Below, piece by piece: positions 1 to 9,116 of a DNA stretch of 64,000 nt (positions within the stretch are counted from its first letter, which is position 1; every line of letters starts with the position of its first letter). The notes under the pieces were generated by a model that was not told the DNA's origin, did not search any database, and saw only the letters and a list, made by a program, of their open reading frames with translations. The stretch spans positions 1 to 64,000 of the forward strand of contig NZ_JACSZV010000037.1 in assembly GCF_014472415.1 (NCBI RefSeq), written 5' to 3'. Both the position numbers and the translations under genes were made by a program. Origin of the DNA: Pseudomonas sp. N40(2020). Its GTDB lineage: Bacteria; Pseudomonadota; Gammaproteobacteria; Pseudomonadales; Pseudomonadaceae.

Positions 1-34
1 CTTTTGATTTTGTTTTTTAAGGTCAAGATCAAAA

Positions 35-64
35 GATCGCAGCCTTCGGCAGCTCCTACAGGGA
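35..64. repeat. Single REP half-element
   Basis: The stretch has a GCCTTCGGCAGCTCCTACAGG core, matching the clearer REP palindrome at 38561-38602. It lies just downstream of the leftward SDR gene, the usual extragenic position for Pseudomonas REP sequences. Confidence 0.55.
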
Positions 65-71
65 TCAGGGG

Positions 72-839
72 TCAGGACAGGAACCCGCCGTCCACATTCA
101 ACGCAACACCCGTGGTGTAGCTCGACGCATCACTGGCCAGGTACAGCACCGCACCGGCCATTTCACTCGGATCGGCCACACGCTTGAGCGGAATCTGTGT
201 CAGCGCCTGCTCGAGAATCGCGTCGTTCTTCACCAGTGCCGAGGCAAACTTGGTGTCGGTCAAGCCCGGCAGCAGGGCGTTGCAGCGGATGCCGAACTGC
301 GCGCATTCCTTGGCGAAGACTTTGGTCATGTTGATCACCGCCGCTTTGGTCACCGAGTAGATGCCCTGGAAGATGCCCGGCGAAATACCGTTGATCGACG
401 CGACGTTGATGATGCTGCCGCCACCGTTTTCGCGCATCAGCTTGCCGGCTTCCACGGACATGAAGAAGTAGCCACGAATGTTCACGTCGACGGTCTTCTG
501 GAACGCGCTCAGGTCAGTGTCCAGCACGTTGCAGAACTGCGGGTTGGTCGCGGCGTTGTTGACCAGAATGTCGAGACGGCCGAACTGTTCTTTGATCCCG
601 GCGAACACCTGGCTGATCTGCTCCATCTCACCGATGTGGCAGGCAACTGCAGTGGCCTTGCCGCCAGCCGCGATGATCGCGTCGGCGACGTGCTGGCAGC
701 CGTCGAGCTTGCGGCTCGAGACGATCACGTGGGCGCCTTGCTGGGCCAGCAGTTTGGCGATGGCTTCACCGATGCCACGGCTGGCGCCGGAGACGAAAGC
801 GATTTTGCCGTCGAGGTCGAACAACTGAGTCTTGGACAT
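72..839 (-). CDS. SDR family oxidoreductase
   Basis: This is a classical short-chain dehydrogenase of 255 aa, the usual length. The Rossmann motif SGASRGIG is at residues 17-24, NNA at 94-96, and the catalytic Ser148, Tyr161 and Lys165 (YSVTK) are all in place. The C-terminus GVALNVDGGFLS is typical of FabG-like enzymes. It is predicted to carry out cytosolic NAD(P)-dependent oxidation or reduction of a hydroxy or keto group; the substrate cannot be read from the sequence. It lies 22 bp downstream of an APH-like kinase on the same strand, and this pairing is common in acyl-CoA catabolic clusters. It may therefore act on a hydroxyacyl-CoA, which is inference from context. Confidence 0.9.
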   Translation of the reverse strand: MSKTQLFDLDGKIAFVSGASRGIGEAIAKLLAQQGAHVIVSSRKLDGCQHVADAIIAAGGKATAVACHIGEMEQISQVFAGIKEQFGRLDILVNNAATNPQFCNVLDTDLSAFQKTVDVNIRGYFFMSVEAGKLMRENGGGSIINVASINGISPGIFQGIYSVTKAAVINMTKVFAKECAQFGIRCNALLPGLTDTKFASALVKNDAILEQALTQIPLKRVADPSEMAGAVLYLASDASSYTTGVALNVDGGFLS

Positions 840-861
840 AAGGGTTCCTGGGTGTGGGCCG

Positions 862-1929
862 TCAGAGGCTCGATTTCGAAATGACCTGCAAGCTCATCTG
901 CTCCAGCAGTTTGTTCATGTGAATGAACTGCGCGAAGCGTTTGTCCTGGGTCTGGCCATGGTAGAAGCGGTAGTAGATCTGCTGCACGATGCCGGCCAGA
1001 CGGAACAGGCCGTAGGTGTAGTAGAAGTCGAAATTGTCGATCTGGATGCCCGCACGTTCGGCGTAGTAGTCGACGAACTCGCGGCGAGTCAGCATGCCCG
1101 GGGCGTGGCTCGGCTGGCGGCGCATCAGTTGCACCGGCGCCGGGTCACCGGCCTCGATCCAGTAGGCGAGGGTGTTGCCCAGGTCCATCAGCGGATCGCC
1201 GAGTGTGGTCAGCTCCCAGTCGAGCACGCCGATGATCTGCATCGGGTTGTTCGGGTCGAGGATGACGTTGTCGAAGCGGTAGTCGTTGTGGACGATGCTC
1301 GAGGTCGGATGGTCGGCCGGCATCTTGTCGTTGAGCCAGGCTTTGACCGTTTCCCAGTGCGGCGCGTCCGGGGTCAGGGCTTTTTCGTAGCGTTCGCTCC
1401 AGCCTTTGATCTGGCGGGCGACGTAGCCTTCGGGTTTGCCGAGGTCACCGAGGCCACAGGCCTTGTAATCGACTCGGTGCAGTTCGACGAAGCGGTCGAT
1501 GAAGCTTTTGCACAGCGCTTCGGTTTTCGCTGAATCCAGACCCAGTTCCGGTGGCAGTTCCGAGCGAAGAATGATCCCGTTGACCCGCTCCATCACGTAG
1601 AACTCGGCGCCGATCACTGCTTCGTCGGTGCAGTGCACGTAGGCTTTCGGGCAATACGGGAAACCGTCGCGCAATTGATTGAGGATGCGAAATTCACGGC
1701 CCATGTCGTGGGCGGATTTGGCCTTGTGGCCGAACGGCGGCCGGCGCAGAACGAATTCCTGCTCCGGGTATTCGAGAAGGTAAGTCAGGTTCGACGCACC
1801 GCCGGGAAACTGGCTGATCGCAGGCAAGCCGGTCAGGCCCGGTATGTGTGCCTTGAGGTACGGATCGATCAGGCTGGCATCGAGTTCTTCGCCAGCGCGG
1901 ATACGGGTGGACTGGTCAGTAAGCGCCAT
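862..1929 (-). CDS. APH-like phosphotransferase family protein
   Basis: This 355 aa protein has an aminoglycoside-phosphotransferase/choline-kinase fold. The catalytic loop is HNDYRFDN (His214, Asp216, Asn221) and the metal-binding aspartate is in GVLDWE (Asp237). The N-lobe begins with a glycine-rich FPGGASNLTY segment. This subfamily normally sits beside acyl-CoA dehydrogenases and SDRs, and includes LvaA of P. putida, which phosphorylates 4-hydroxyvaleryl-CoA. Kinase action on a hydroxyacyl-CoA is therefore more likely than antibiotic resistance. Only the downstream SDR is visible here; no acyl-CoA dehydrogenase is in view. The start at 1929 gives the expected length. Confidence 0.85.
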   Translation of the reverse strand: MALTDQSTRIRAGEELDASLIDPYLKAHIPGLTGLPAISQFPGGASNLTYLLEYPEQEFVLRRPPFGHKAKSAHDMGREFRILNQLRDGFPYCPKAYVHCTDEAVIGAEFYVMERVNGIILRSELPPELGLDSAKTEALCKSFIDRFVELHRVDYKACGLGDLGKPEGYVARQIKGWSERYEKALTPDAPHWETVKAWLNDKMPADHPTSSIVHNDYRFDNVILDPNNPMQIIGVLDWELTTLGDPLMDLGNTLAYWIEAGDPAPVQLMRRQPSHAPGMLTRREFVDYYAERAGIQIDNFDFYYTYGLFRLAGIVQQIYYRFYHGQTQDKRFAQFIHMNKLLEQMSLQVISKSSL

Positions 1930-2119
1930 GCTTATCCCTTCTGCTTATTTTGGAGGCCAGACATCATTGGCTAATCTAATGGCGCGCTACGGTGCTCACA
2001 AGCGCGGGTCGGTCTTATAGGTTAGCGTGTTGCCGGATAATCACCTTTGGGAATGTGCAGGGCGGGCCACGGCAGACTAAGGTTTAGCGGGTATGCCGTG
2101 TCCAACAAGGAGTCGGGAA

Positions 2120-2515
2120 ATGGGCTGTCCGCAAGTCTGTGCCACTGCCACATTGCAATGCAGCTTCGGTGCCGCTCCGTCGATGCTCAATGTGCTGCCG
2201 GTCAATCGCACGCTGACTGGCGGGATGCCTGCAGCGAACATCATGGATCACATCCCCTTGGTCAATATCCTGCCGTTCGGCGTGTGCACGAGCCTGGCCA
2301 ATCCGATGGTGGCCGCCGCCACGGCGGCTGCGCTGGGAGTGTTGACGCCAATGCCGTGTATTCCGGCGACGGCCACACCGTGGATTCCCGGCGGCGCACC
2401 GACGTTGTTGCTCGGGGGGATGCCGGCGATCGATGCCAACAGTACGTTGATGTGCACCTGGGCCGGGGTGATCAAGATTGTCGTGCCGGGGCAGATGCAG
2501 ATGTTGATTCCCTGA
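2120..2515 (+). CDS. DUF4280 (PAAR-like) T6SS tip protein
   Basis: This 131 aa protein begins MGCPQVCATATLQCSFG, the conserved opening of DUF4280. It continues with glycine/proline-rich hydrophobic repeats and His/Cys residues that resemble a PAAR spike. PAAR and PAAR-like proteins sharpen the VgrG trimer and carry effectors. No other PAAR gene is visible in this T6SS locus, so this is the likely cap. The ATG at 2120 was chosen because AAGGAG lies at 2107-2112; an upstream ATG at 2093 lacks such a site. The gene stands alone on the plus strand and converges on the vgrG operon. Confidence 0.8.
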   Translation: MGCPQVCATATLQCSFGAAPSMLNVLPVNRTLTGGMPAANIMDHIPLVNILPFGVCTSLANPMVAAATAAALGVLTPMPCIPATATPWIPGGAPTLLLGGMPAIDANSTLMCTWAGVIKIVVPGQMQMLIP

Positions 2516-2534
2516 GCCTTGTGTTGAATGTGAC

Positions 2535-2638
2535 GGCCTCTTCGCGGGCAAGCCCGCTCCCACAGGGTTTTGCGGTATCAGTTCGATTGTGCGTACAGCA
2601 CCGGTCACTGTGGGAGCGAGCCTGCTCGCGAAGAGGCC
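2535..2638. repeat. REPIN (inverted REP pair)
   Basis: Two REP units face each other. The left copy (2535-2567) reads GGCCTCTTCGCGGGCAAGCC onward and the right copy (2606-2638) is its near reverse complement ending CGCGAAGAGGCC. The element fills the gap between two convergent genes and could act as a bidirectional transcript end. Confidence 0.85.
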
Positions 2639-2659
2639 AGTGCTGCCAATAGAGAACCA

Positions 2660-3202
2660 TCAGGCTTGTTGCGGATCCGCCCAGCGCAGATACCACCAGC
2701 GCACCCGCGAAATCGGCTTGCCATCGGCCCCCAACGGCCGGCCATCCTCGGCAAACCCTTGCTCCGGCTCCATCAACTGCCCATTCACATACCGCGCCTC
2801 CACCGCTGTTTTCCCGTTCGGATGAAAGCGCTGATAGCGCCCCTCACGCACGCCATCCCGATAAAACTCGGCCTCCGCCACTTGCCCGTCCGGAAAATAA
2901 TTGAACGCCTCGCCATGCAACAAGCCGCGCCGATACGTCGCCTTGCGCTGTAAAAAGCCCTCGGGCGCATAAAAACTCGCCACGCCTTGCAGCTTGTCCC
3001 GCACAAACGGCATCTGCGCCGAAACCTTGCCGTTGGGGTGATAGAGCAGGGACGTACCCTGCAACTTGCCCTGGCTGTACTGCAAATCCGCCTGTTTGCG
3101 CCCGTCATCCTTGATGTTGAGCGGGCCGTCGAGCTGGCCATCCTGCAAGCGCCCCTTGAGCTGCTTGTCACTCTGCTGCAAATCCAGCGGTGTGATCGCC
3201 AT
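2660..3202 (-). CDS. MORN-repeat protein, YwqK family
   Basis: This 180 aa protein is built of MORN-type repeats (G-x-x-x-x-Y-x-x-N/D-G-K: YHPNGK, YAPEGF, YFPDGQ, FHPNGK), as in the YwqK antitoxin family. It has no signal peptide. It follows vgrG with a 13 bp gap and a strong AAGGAG site, so it is co-transcribed as the last gene of the T6SS operon. In other loci YwqK-like proteins act as immunity or antitoxin partners. Here it could be an immunity protein, a chaperone for tip loading, or an accessory structural protein; the sequence does not decide. Confidence 0.75.
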   Translation of the reverse strand: MAITPLDLQQSDKQLKGRLQDGQLDGPLNIKDDGRKQADLQYSQGKLQGTSLLYHPNGKVSAQMPFVRDKLQGVASFYAPEGFLQRKATYRRGLLHGEAFNYFPDGQVAEAEFYRDGVREGRYQRFHPNGKTAVEARYVNGQLMEPEQGFAEDGRPLGADGKPISRVRWWYLRWADPQQA

Positions 3203-3215
3203 GACTTCTCCTTGT

Positions 3216-5225
3216 TCAGTTGACCTGCACCAGACCGCCCTTGATCGTCAGCATGCCGCCGCCATCGACGGTCTGCGAGGCCGCGCCCTTGTTGGTCAGG
3301 CTGATGCCAGCGTCGTTGGTCAGCGTGGTGCCGGCCTTGTTGTCCAGCGAAGTACCGGCCTGATTGGTCATGGCGGTGCCGGCATTTTGGGTAATTGAGG
3401 TGCTGGCCGAAGTCGCCAGATCGGCGCCGCTCTTGATCGTGAAGCTGCCACCGCTTTGCAGGGTCAAAGTGCCGCTGACTTTGATGGTCAGGTTGCCGTC
3501 CACCGTCAGGCTGTAATTGCCGGTGACCTTGTCGGTGTAGTTGCCACCAGTGCTGTGGTTCTGATCGGCACCGACTGTCACCGTGCGGCTGTCCTTCACA
3601 TCGAGGCTGTCGCTGCCGGTCTGAATCGTCACGCTGCGTTTGCCCTTCTCCAGGGTGACAGTCTCATCGCCGTCCTTGACCGTGCGGGTGCGGGCATTCT
3701 GCACCGTGAGGGTTTCGTCATGGCCGACGGTGGCAGTGGTGTCGTTGAGCACGTTGATATTCAGATCTTTCTGCGCCTGCAAAAACACCTCTTCGGCGTC
3801 TTTCTTATCCTCGAAGCGCAACTCGTTGAAGCCGCCGCCGCCCTTGGACGACTGAGTCTTGATCCCGGACTGGGTCTGATTCGCCGGCAGGGCATAGGGC
3901 AGGGCGTTATCGCCGTTGTAGACGCAACCAGTCACCAGAGGCCGGTCCGGGTCGCCATCGATAAACGTAACGATGACTTCCTGGCCGATACGCGGGATGA
4001 ACTGCATGCCGAAGCCCTTGCCACTCCACGGCAACACCACGCGTACCCAGCAAGAGCTGGTTTCATCGTTCTTGCCATCGCGATCCCACGGGAACTGCAA
4101 CTTGATCCGGCCGTACTCGTCAGTCCAGATTTCTTCGCCGGACTTACCCACCACGATTGCGGTTTGCGGGTGCATGCGCGGTTTTGGCGTGAGCCGTTGC
4201 GGGCGAAACGGTGTGGCCTTGGGGATGGCTTCGAAACGGTTGCGATACTGCTCGTGGCTGACGTCATGGGTGACTCGCGTCACCACCCAATCGATGTTCA
4301 AGCTCGCGTCGTCATGCCCGTCGAGGGTGAACCAGTGCCCTGGCACCAGCCAGCGACAGTCGCTCTCGCCGACAAAGCGTTTTTCCTCACTGCGCAAGCC
4401 GTCGACCCGCTGCTTGGTCAGCGTATCGCCGCGCGCCTTGGCGTTGTAACCGCCCGGATGTTCGTACATGGAAAGTGGCCCGGCCACCGCTTCTGCCTGG
4501 TCGTAAAGTGAGGTGGTCGGCGTGGTGAATTCATAATCCGTCGCCCGATACACCCCGGCCACCGCTTGGAGGCAGACCTGCCCGGAACGGATACCGTGCA
4601 ACTCACGCTGACCCAATCCTTGCCCCAGATACGTGACTGTCGGCCCGTTGGGGATCGGTACGAAGGCGTCGTTGCTATCCCCCAACACCAAGGTGTGCTT
4701 GCCTTCATCGTGGGTGAAAAACCAGAAAATCCCTTCCTCCTCCAACAACCGCGAGACGAAGGCAAAATCGGTTTCAGCGTACTGCACGCAGTACTCGCGT
4801 GGGGTGTAGCTACCGGTCAGGGAGAGTTTGAAATCGGTAAAACCGTGAGCCTTGAAGATCGTGGTGACGATGTCTGAAGTGGCGAGATTCTGGAACACGC
4901 GGTTGTTGCTGGCCAGGGTCAGCCACCACAGCCATGGTCTTAGCAGCAACTGATAGCGCTCGGCAGTCGCATCGGCGGGGAGTTGGCGAATTTCCGCAAC
5001 GAGCGCGTCGAACGGGCGCAGTTGCGCGTCGTTGTGCAGGGTGGTGGTGACGTGGGTGGCGACGGCGCTGGTCAGGGTGAGAGACGTGCCGTCATTCAGA
5101 CCGTTGAGGGTTTGTGCGCCGAGCATGTTCAACGCTTCGTCGCCGGACAGCGACTCAGGGTAAAGCGCCGACAGCGAAGTGGCAGTCAGAGACAACGTCG
5201 TGTTGCTGTCGGTGGAGCGGGGCAT
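3216..5225 (-). CDS. vgrG: T6SS spike protein VgrG
   Basis: This is VgrG, the gp27/gp5-like trimeric spike (669 aa from the chosen start). It shows the gp27-like N-terminal half, the conserved CVQYAETDFAFVSRLLEEEG segment and the gp5 OB-fold region (WVRVVLPWSGKGFGMQFIPR, IGQEVIVTFIDGDPDRPLVTG). It ends in a long beta-helix. There is no C-terminal toxin domain, so effectors would be delivered as cargo or via the tip. The ATG at 5225 starts MPRSTDSNTTLSL; an upstream in-frame start at 5303 would overlap the preceding gene. The last 60 residues carry octapeptide repeats (see separate entry). Confidence 0.93.
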   Translation of the reverse strand: MPRSTDSNTTLSLTATSLSALYPESLSGDEALNMLGAQTLNGLNDGTSLTLTSAVATHVTTTLHNDAQLRPFDALVAEIRQLPADATAERYQLLLRPWLWWLTLASNNRVFQNLATSDIVTTIFKAHGFTDFKLSLTGSYTPREYCVQYAETDFAFVSRLLEEEGIFWFFTHDEGKHTLVLGDSNDAFVPIPNGPTVTYLGQGLGQRELHGIRSGQVCLQAVAGVYRATDYEFTTPTTSLYDQAEAVAGPLSMYEHPGGYNAKARGDTLTKQRVDGLRSEEKRFVGESDCRWLVPGHWFTLDGHDDASLNIDWVVTRVTHDVSHEQYRNRFEAIPKATPFRPQRLTPKPRMHPQTAIVVGKSGEEIWTDEYGRIKLQFPWDRDGKNDETSSCWVRVVLPWSGKGFGMQFIPRIGQEVIVTFIDGDPDRPLVTGCVYNGDNALPYALPANQTQSGIKTQSSKGGGGFNELRFEDKKDAEEVFLQAQKDLNINVLNDTTATVGHDETLTVQNARTRTVKDGDETVTLEKGKRSVTIQTGSDSLDVKDSRTVTVGADQNHSTGGNYTDKVTGNYSLTVDGNLTIKVSGTLTLQSGGSFTIKSGADLATSASTSITQNAGTAMTNQAGTSLDNKAGTTLTNDAGISLTNKGAASQTVDGGGMLTIKGGLVQVN
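3282..3401 (-). repeat. Degenerate 24-bp repeats encoding the VgrG C-terminal octapeptides
   Basis: Five in-frame 24-bp units encode TSITQNAG, TAMTNQAG, TSLDNKAG, TTLTNDAG and ISLTNKGA, residues 609-648 of VgrG. The pattern of a small residue, Ser/Thr, a hydrophobic, Thr/Asp-Asn and Ala-Gly fits successive turns of the beta-helix spike. Confidence 0.8.
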
Positions 5226-5299
5226 GAATCGCGCTCTTGTCTGAGTTGAGTTATTCGCGAGGTCAAAGCAACCCTGGCGATTGGATCTGGCGCCTTCAA

Positions 5300-6496
5300 T
5301 CAATCATTGGGAAACAGCTCTTGCTCGAAAGTCGCGCAATGTGGGACATGGCGAGTGGGTACATCGACGACGCCACCGGCGTCGGCAATCATGCGTTTCA
5401 CACCGTCGCCGTGGGTGCGAAGTTTTTCAGCGCTGTGAAAACACACCGTGGTTATCGCGGCCAAAGGGAGGGTGAGCAAGAGCAGTTCACGATTTTTCTG
5501 AGTGCTTGCATCGGTATGCTCCTTGCTCTCCAAAGCGGTGGCCTTGGGTTTGTCACCTTTGCGTACAACACTGCCATCGCCTTTGCGTCTGATGTTGTAG
5601 GTAATCAGGCCAAGCGTCGGGTTTTGCGCGGTACTTCGCTGAGCATCGAAACAGTAGAGGTTGAGCAGCAAGTAGTCTTCCTGCATTGGAATTCTGGCCA
5701 AATCCACTTGCAACAGAACGCCGTCGAATCTGCCGAAGCGGTAGCCTTCGTTGCCATGTAGCGGTTTCGGTGTCGAACCGAGCGGTAGCCCACGCTGTAC
5801 GGTGCTGCCGTCCTCCTGATTGACGAAGGCCAGTTCGCGGACGGACATGCGCAGAGGGTCATCCGCCGACTCCCCAAACTGGTACTTTTGAACGACGCTT
5901 GCGGTTTTCTTTCGTGGATCGTCGTCTAACCCCGGCAGATTCTTGCCCCTGAGAATCCCGGTCGTCATGAGTATTTCAAAAACGTCCCAGGGTTTTTCCA
6001 CATACGCGTATCGCCGCGTAAAACGGCCGAAGTGGTCTTTCACATAATGTTTTTCCGGCTCTGACAGGATGCCGGGCTTTTTCACATAGACCGGGCGCGT
6101 CAAACCTTCTCCCTCGCCTACGACACGCTCGAAAGCATCATCTCCCGTCAGGATGTCGAACATCTTTTCTCTGGTGCCGGCGAGACTGACAAAAATACCG
6201 TCGTCTTCAACAATCGCGATGTTGTGCATTCGCGCTCGCAAGGTCAAAAGTGTGACCCCGATGCCTCTGAGCTCCTGGGGATAGACATCTCGCAGATACG
6301 TCTGGCGGGCTCTCTTGTTATCGTCCATCACCAGATGCTGATAAACCAACAGGTTTTTCCTGGCCTCCAGTGCGGCCTTTCGTGCCTTTTCAGTTGCGCG
6401 AATACAGAGAATCAGGCGGCCGATGCTGGCTTGCAAAGGTTGTAAGCCGGGTTTGACCACGCATGGGTTTATGGAAAGTTGCTCTCCGTATGGCAT
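5300..6496 (-). CDS. Unknown T6SS-locus protein between clpV and vgrG (candidate effector or adaptor)
   Basis: I do not recognise a domain in this 398 aa protein. It starts at 6496 with an AAGGA site 8 bp upstream. It has no signal peptide. Features seen are a basic, helical N-terminal third (residues about 30-75), a central region rich in Tyr, Phe and Lys/Arg, and one hydrophobic stretch near residues 340-355 (LLLLTLPLAAITTVCF). Its place, after clpV and directly before vgrG in the same operon, matches the slot of PA2372 in P. aeruginosa HSI-III. I base that on remembered gene order, not an alignment. Genes abutting vgrG are often cargo effectors or adaptors, so either role is plausible. Confidence 0.6.
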   Translation of the reverse strand: MPYGEQLSINPCVVKPGLQPLQASIGRLILCIRATEKARKAALEARKNLLVYQHLVMDDNKRARQTYLRDVYPQELRGIGVTLLTLRARMHNIAIVEDDGIFVSLAGTREKMFDILTGDDAFERVVGEGEGLTRPVYVKKPGILSEPEKHYVKDHFGRFTRRYAYVEKPWDVFEILMTTGILRGKNLPGLDDDPRKKTASVVQKYQFGESADDPLRMSVRELAFVNQEDGSTVQRGLPLGSTPKPLHGNEGYRFGRFDGVLLQVDLARIPMQEDYLLLNLYCFDAQRSTAQNPTLGLITYNIRRKGDGSVVRKGDKPKATALESKEHTDASTQKNRELLLLTLPLAAITTVCFHSAEKLRTHGDGVKRMIADAGGVVDVPTRHVPHCATFEQELFPND

Positions 6497-6574
6497 TTTC
6501 GTAGTCCTTGATTGAATACCACAGTTCTTGATTACCCGACCTGACCGTGTCCGTGCGTCGAGACTGAATACTGT

Positions 6575-9115
6575 TTACTCCAACACCCACTCTGCCAACT
6601 TCCCCGTCACCTGCGTCATCAACACATTCTCGACATCCCGCGCACCCGCCGCGCTGCATTTGGCAAGCACCGCTTTGACAATTCCCGAATCGAACTCGAA
6701 CTGTTTGCCCGTCGCCGCCTTGTAGCGGCCACGCAATTTCTCCAGCTTCGCCAGCACAATCCCTTCCAGTGTTGCCTCATCCAGTGGTCTATAGGCAACC
6801 ACGGTCATGCGTGCCAGAAACGCCGGGCGGAACGCTTGCAGCAAGACTTTATGCAGTGCTTCGTTGAAGGCCTCACTGCCGAGTTGTGCCACGGGTGTAT
6901 CCAGTAACAGCTCAGCGCCGACGTTGCTGGTGGCCAGCATCACGGTGTTCTTGAAATCCACCACCAGCCCCGTACCGTCCTCCATCAGACCCTTGTCGAA
7001 GACGTTGTAAAACGCCTCCAGCACGTCCGGATGGGCCTTTTCGATTTCATCGAGCAGCACCACCGAATACGGTTTGCGCCGCACTGCTTCGGTGAGTACG
7101 CCGCCACTGCCATACCCGACATAACCGGGCGGGGCGCCTTTGAGTTGGCTGACGGTGTGCGCTTCCTGATATTCCGAGAGGTTGATGCTGATCAGGTTGC
7201 GTTCGCCGCCGTACAACGCATCGGCCAGCGCATAAGCCGTTTCGGTTTTGCCGACGCCGGTGGGGCCGACCAGCAGGAACACCCCGACCGGTTTTTGCGG
7301 ATCGGTCAGCCCGGCGCGATAGGCCTGCAAGCGCTGGGCGATGGTATTGAGCGCGGTGCTCTGGCCCATCACTCGTTGGCCCATGCGTTGTCCCAGAGTG
7401 CGCACGGCGTGGGCCTCGTCGGCGAGCATTTTGCCGACCGGAATACCCGTCCATCCGGCAATCACAGCGGCGACGGTTTTCGCATCGACCTGTTCCGGCA
7501 CCAGCGGATCGTCCTGGCGGATCGCATCGAGTCCGGCCTCAAGGCGCAGCAGTTCGCCAGCCAGATGATCGATACGGCTGTCGGTGGTTTCATCGGGTTT
7601 GTCACTGTCGGCACGCTCGCTCAGGTCGAGCAATTCGCGGCGGGTGTCGAGCAGTTCGCGCACAGCCACGCGCTCTTCGCCCCAGCGGGTTTCCAGTTCG
7701 CGGATCGCTTGCACGTTAGCGCTGGATTCGGTTTCAAGCAGGGTGATGCGTTCGCGGTGATCAAGGCCGGTGGCCTGTTCGCGGCGCAAGCGTTCGACTT
7801 CATCCTTGAGGCTGTTCTGCCGGTGGCGCAGGCTTTCCAGCGGTGGCGGCACGTCATGCTGGCCGAGGGCGACGCGGGCACATGCGGTGTCGAGCACGCT
7901 GATGGCTTTGTCCGGTAACTGGCGGCCGGAAATGTAGCGGTGCGAGAGTTTCACCGCTTCGTGGATCGCCGCGTCGAGCACTTGTACACCGTGGTGCTGT
8001 TCGAGTTTGGCGGCGACGCCTCGGAGCATTTCCACGGCTGTGGTTTCGTCCGGCTCCTCAACCTGCACAAGCTGAAAGCGGCGGGCGAGGGCGGGATCTT
8101 TCTCGAAGTATTTTTTGTATTCCATCCACGTTGTTGCGGCGAGGGTACGCAACTCGCCACGGGCCAGCGCCGGTTTGAGCAAGTTGGCTGCATCGCTGCC
8201 GCCCTCAGCCCCGCCGGCGCCAATCAATGTGTGGGCTTCGTCGATGAACAGGATGATCGGTTTGTCGGCATTGCGTACCGCGTCGATCACCCCTTTGAGC
8301 CGCTGTTCGAACTCGCCCTTGACCCCAGCGCCGGCCTGCAAAAGACCGAGGTCGAGCACCCGCAGACTGACTTCCTGCAGAGACGGCGGCACGTCCCCGG
8401 CGGCGATGCGCAGGGCCAGGCCTTCGACCACAGCGGTTTTACCCACGCCCGGTGCGCCGACCAGGATCGGATTGTTCTGGCGGCGGCGAAGAAGAATATC
8501 GATGCACTGACGGATCTCGCCGTCGCGGCCTACGATCGGATCAATGCGTCCGGCGTGGGCATCGGCGGTCAGATCCTGGGTGTATTGATCGAGTACCGAG
8601 TCCTGCCTTGGCGCTGGATTGCCTGAGGATGACGCGCGCGCACCGACATGCTCACGAGATTTTTCCGTCCACTCCAGCAGATTCGCACGCAGGGCTTCCT
8701 TGGGAATTCGCAGCAACGAAGACGCACTGTTAAGCAACAAACTGCGGCGTTCGTCGCGGTCTATCAACGCCAGCAAGAGCAGCCCGGAACGAATGCTGTC
8801 GATCCCCAACACACTGGCCTGCACCACCGCATCTTCCAGTAACCCCAACGTGTGTGAAGACAGTGCCGGCGTGCGCGTGCTGCCAGCCTTGAACAGCTCC
8901 AGAGCCTTGTTGATTTCCGCCGTCAGCGCATCACGTTCCAACCCGAACCGTGGCAACAGAAAGGCAAAGTCACCGCCCTCGATGTCGAGCAGTTCCAGCA
9001 GCAAATGCTCGATTTCGACAAAGTGATGCCCGCGTTGCAAGCAGCGTTGCGCGGCGCGTTCGAGGGCGCGGCGGTTGTCCGGGTTAAGGCGTCCGATCAG
9101 GCTGGCCAATTCCAT
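6575..9115 (-). CDS. clpV: T6SS AAA+ ATPase ClpV (TssH)
   Basis: ClpV disassembles the contracted TssBC sheath for reuse. The 846 aa protein has the Clp N-domain and two AAA+ modules, with Walker A GAPGVGKTAVVEGLA and GPTGVGKTETAYALA. Walker B motifs ILFIDEAH and VVLLDEIEKAH are also present. The start at 9115 was chosen because it follows the tssG stop by one base and has GGAG inside the end of tssG; a longer reading from 9151 would overlap tssG. The paralogue ClpB is excluded by the T6SS context and the ClpV-like N-terminus (LIGRLNPDNRRALERAA). Confidence 0.95.
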   Translation of the reverse strand: MELASLIGRLNPDNRRALERAAQRCLQRGHHFVEIEHLLLELLDIEGGDFAFLLPRFGLERDALTAEINKALELFKAGSTRTPALSSHTLGLLEDAVVQASVLGIDSIRSGLLLLALIDRDERRSLLLNSASSLLRIPKEALRANLLEWTEKSREHVGARASSSGNPAPRQDSVLDQYTQDLTADAHAGRIDPIVGRDGEIRQCIDILLRRRQNNPILVGAPGVGKTAVVEGLALRIAAGDVPPSLQEVSLRVLDLGLLQAGAGVKGEFEQRLKGVIDAVRNADKPIILFIDEAHTLIGAGGAEGGSDAANLLKPALARGELRTLAATTWMEYKKYFEKDPALARRFQLVQVEEPDETTAVEMLRGVAAKLEQHHGVQVLDAAIHEAVKLSHRYISGRQLPDKAISVLDTACARVALGQHDVPPPLESLRHRQNSLKDEVERLRREQATGLDHRERITLLETESSANVQAIRELETRWGEERVAVRELLDTRRELLDLSERADSDKPDETTDSRIDHLAGELLRLEAGLDAIRQDDPLVPEQVDAKTVAAVIAGWTGIPVGKMLADEAHAVRTLGQRMGQRVMGQSTALNTIAQRLQAYRAGLTDPQKPVGVFLLVGPTGVGKTETAYALADALYGGERNLISINLSEYQEAHTVSQLKGAPPGYVGYGSGGVLTEAVRRKPYSVVLLDEIEKAHPDVLEAFYNVFDKGLMEDGTGLVVDFKNTVMLATSNVGAELLLDTPVAQLGSEAFNEALHKVLLQAFRPAFLARMTVVAYRPLDEATLEGIVLAKLEKLRGRYKAATGKQFEFDSGIVKAVLAKCSAAGARDVENVLMTQVTGKLAEWVLE

Positions 9116-9116
9116 T

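Noticed and set aside
3282..3401. Regular 24-bp repeats suggestive of a CRISPR array
   Set aside because: Units are contiguous, in frame and degenerate within vgrG; there are no spacers and no cas genes.
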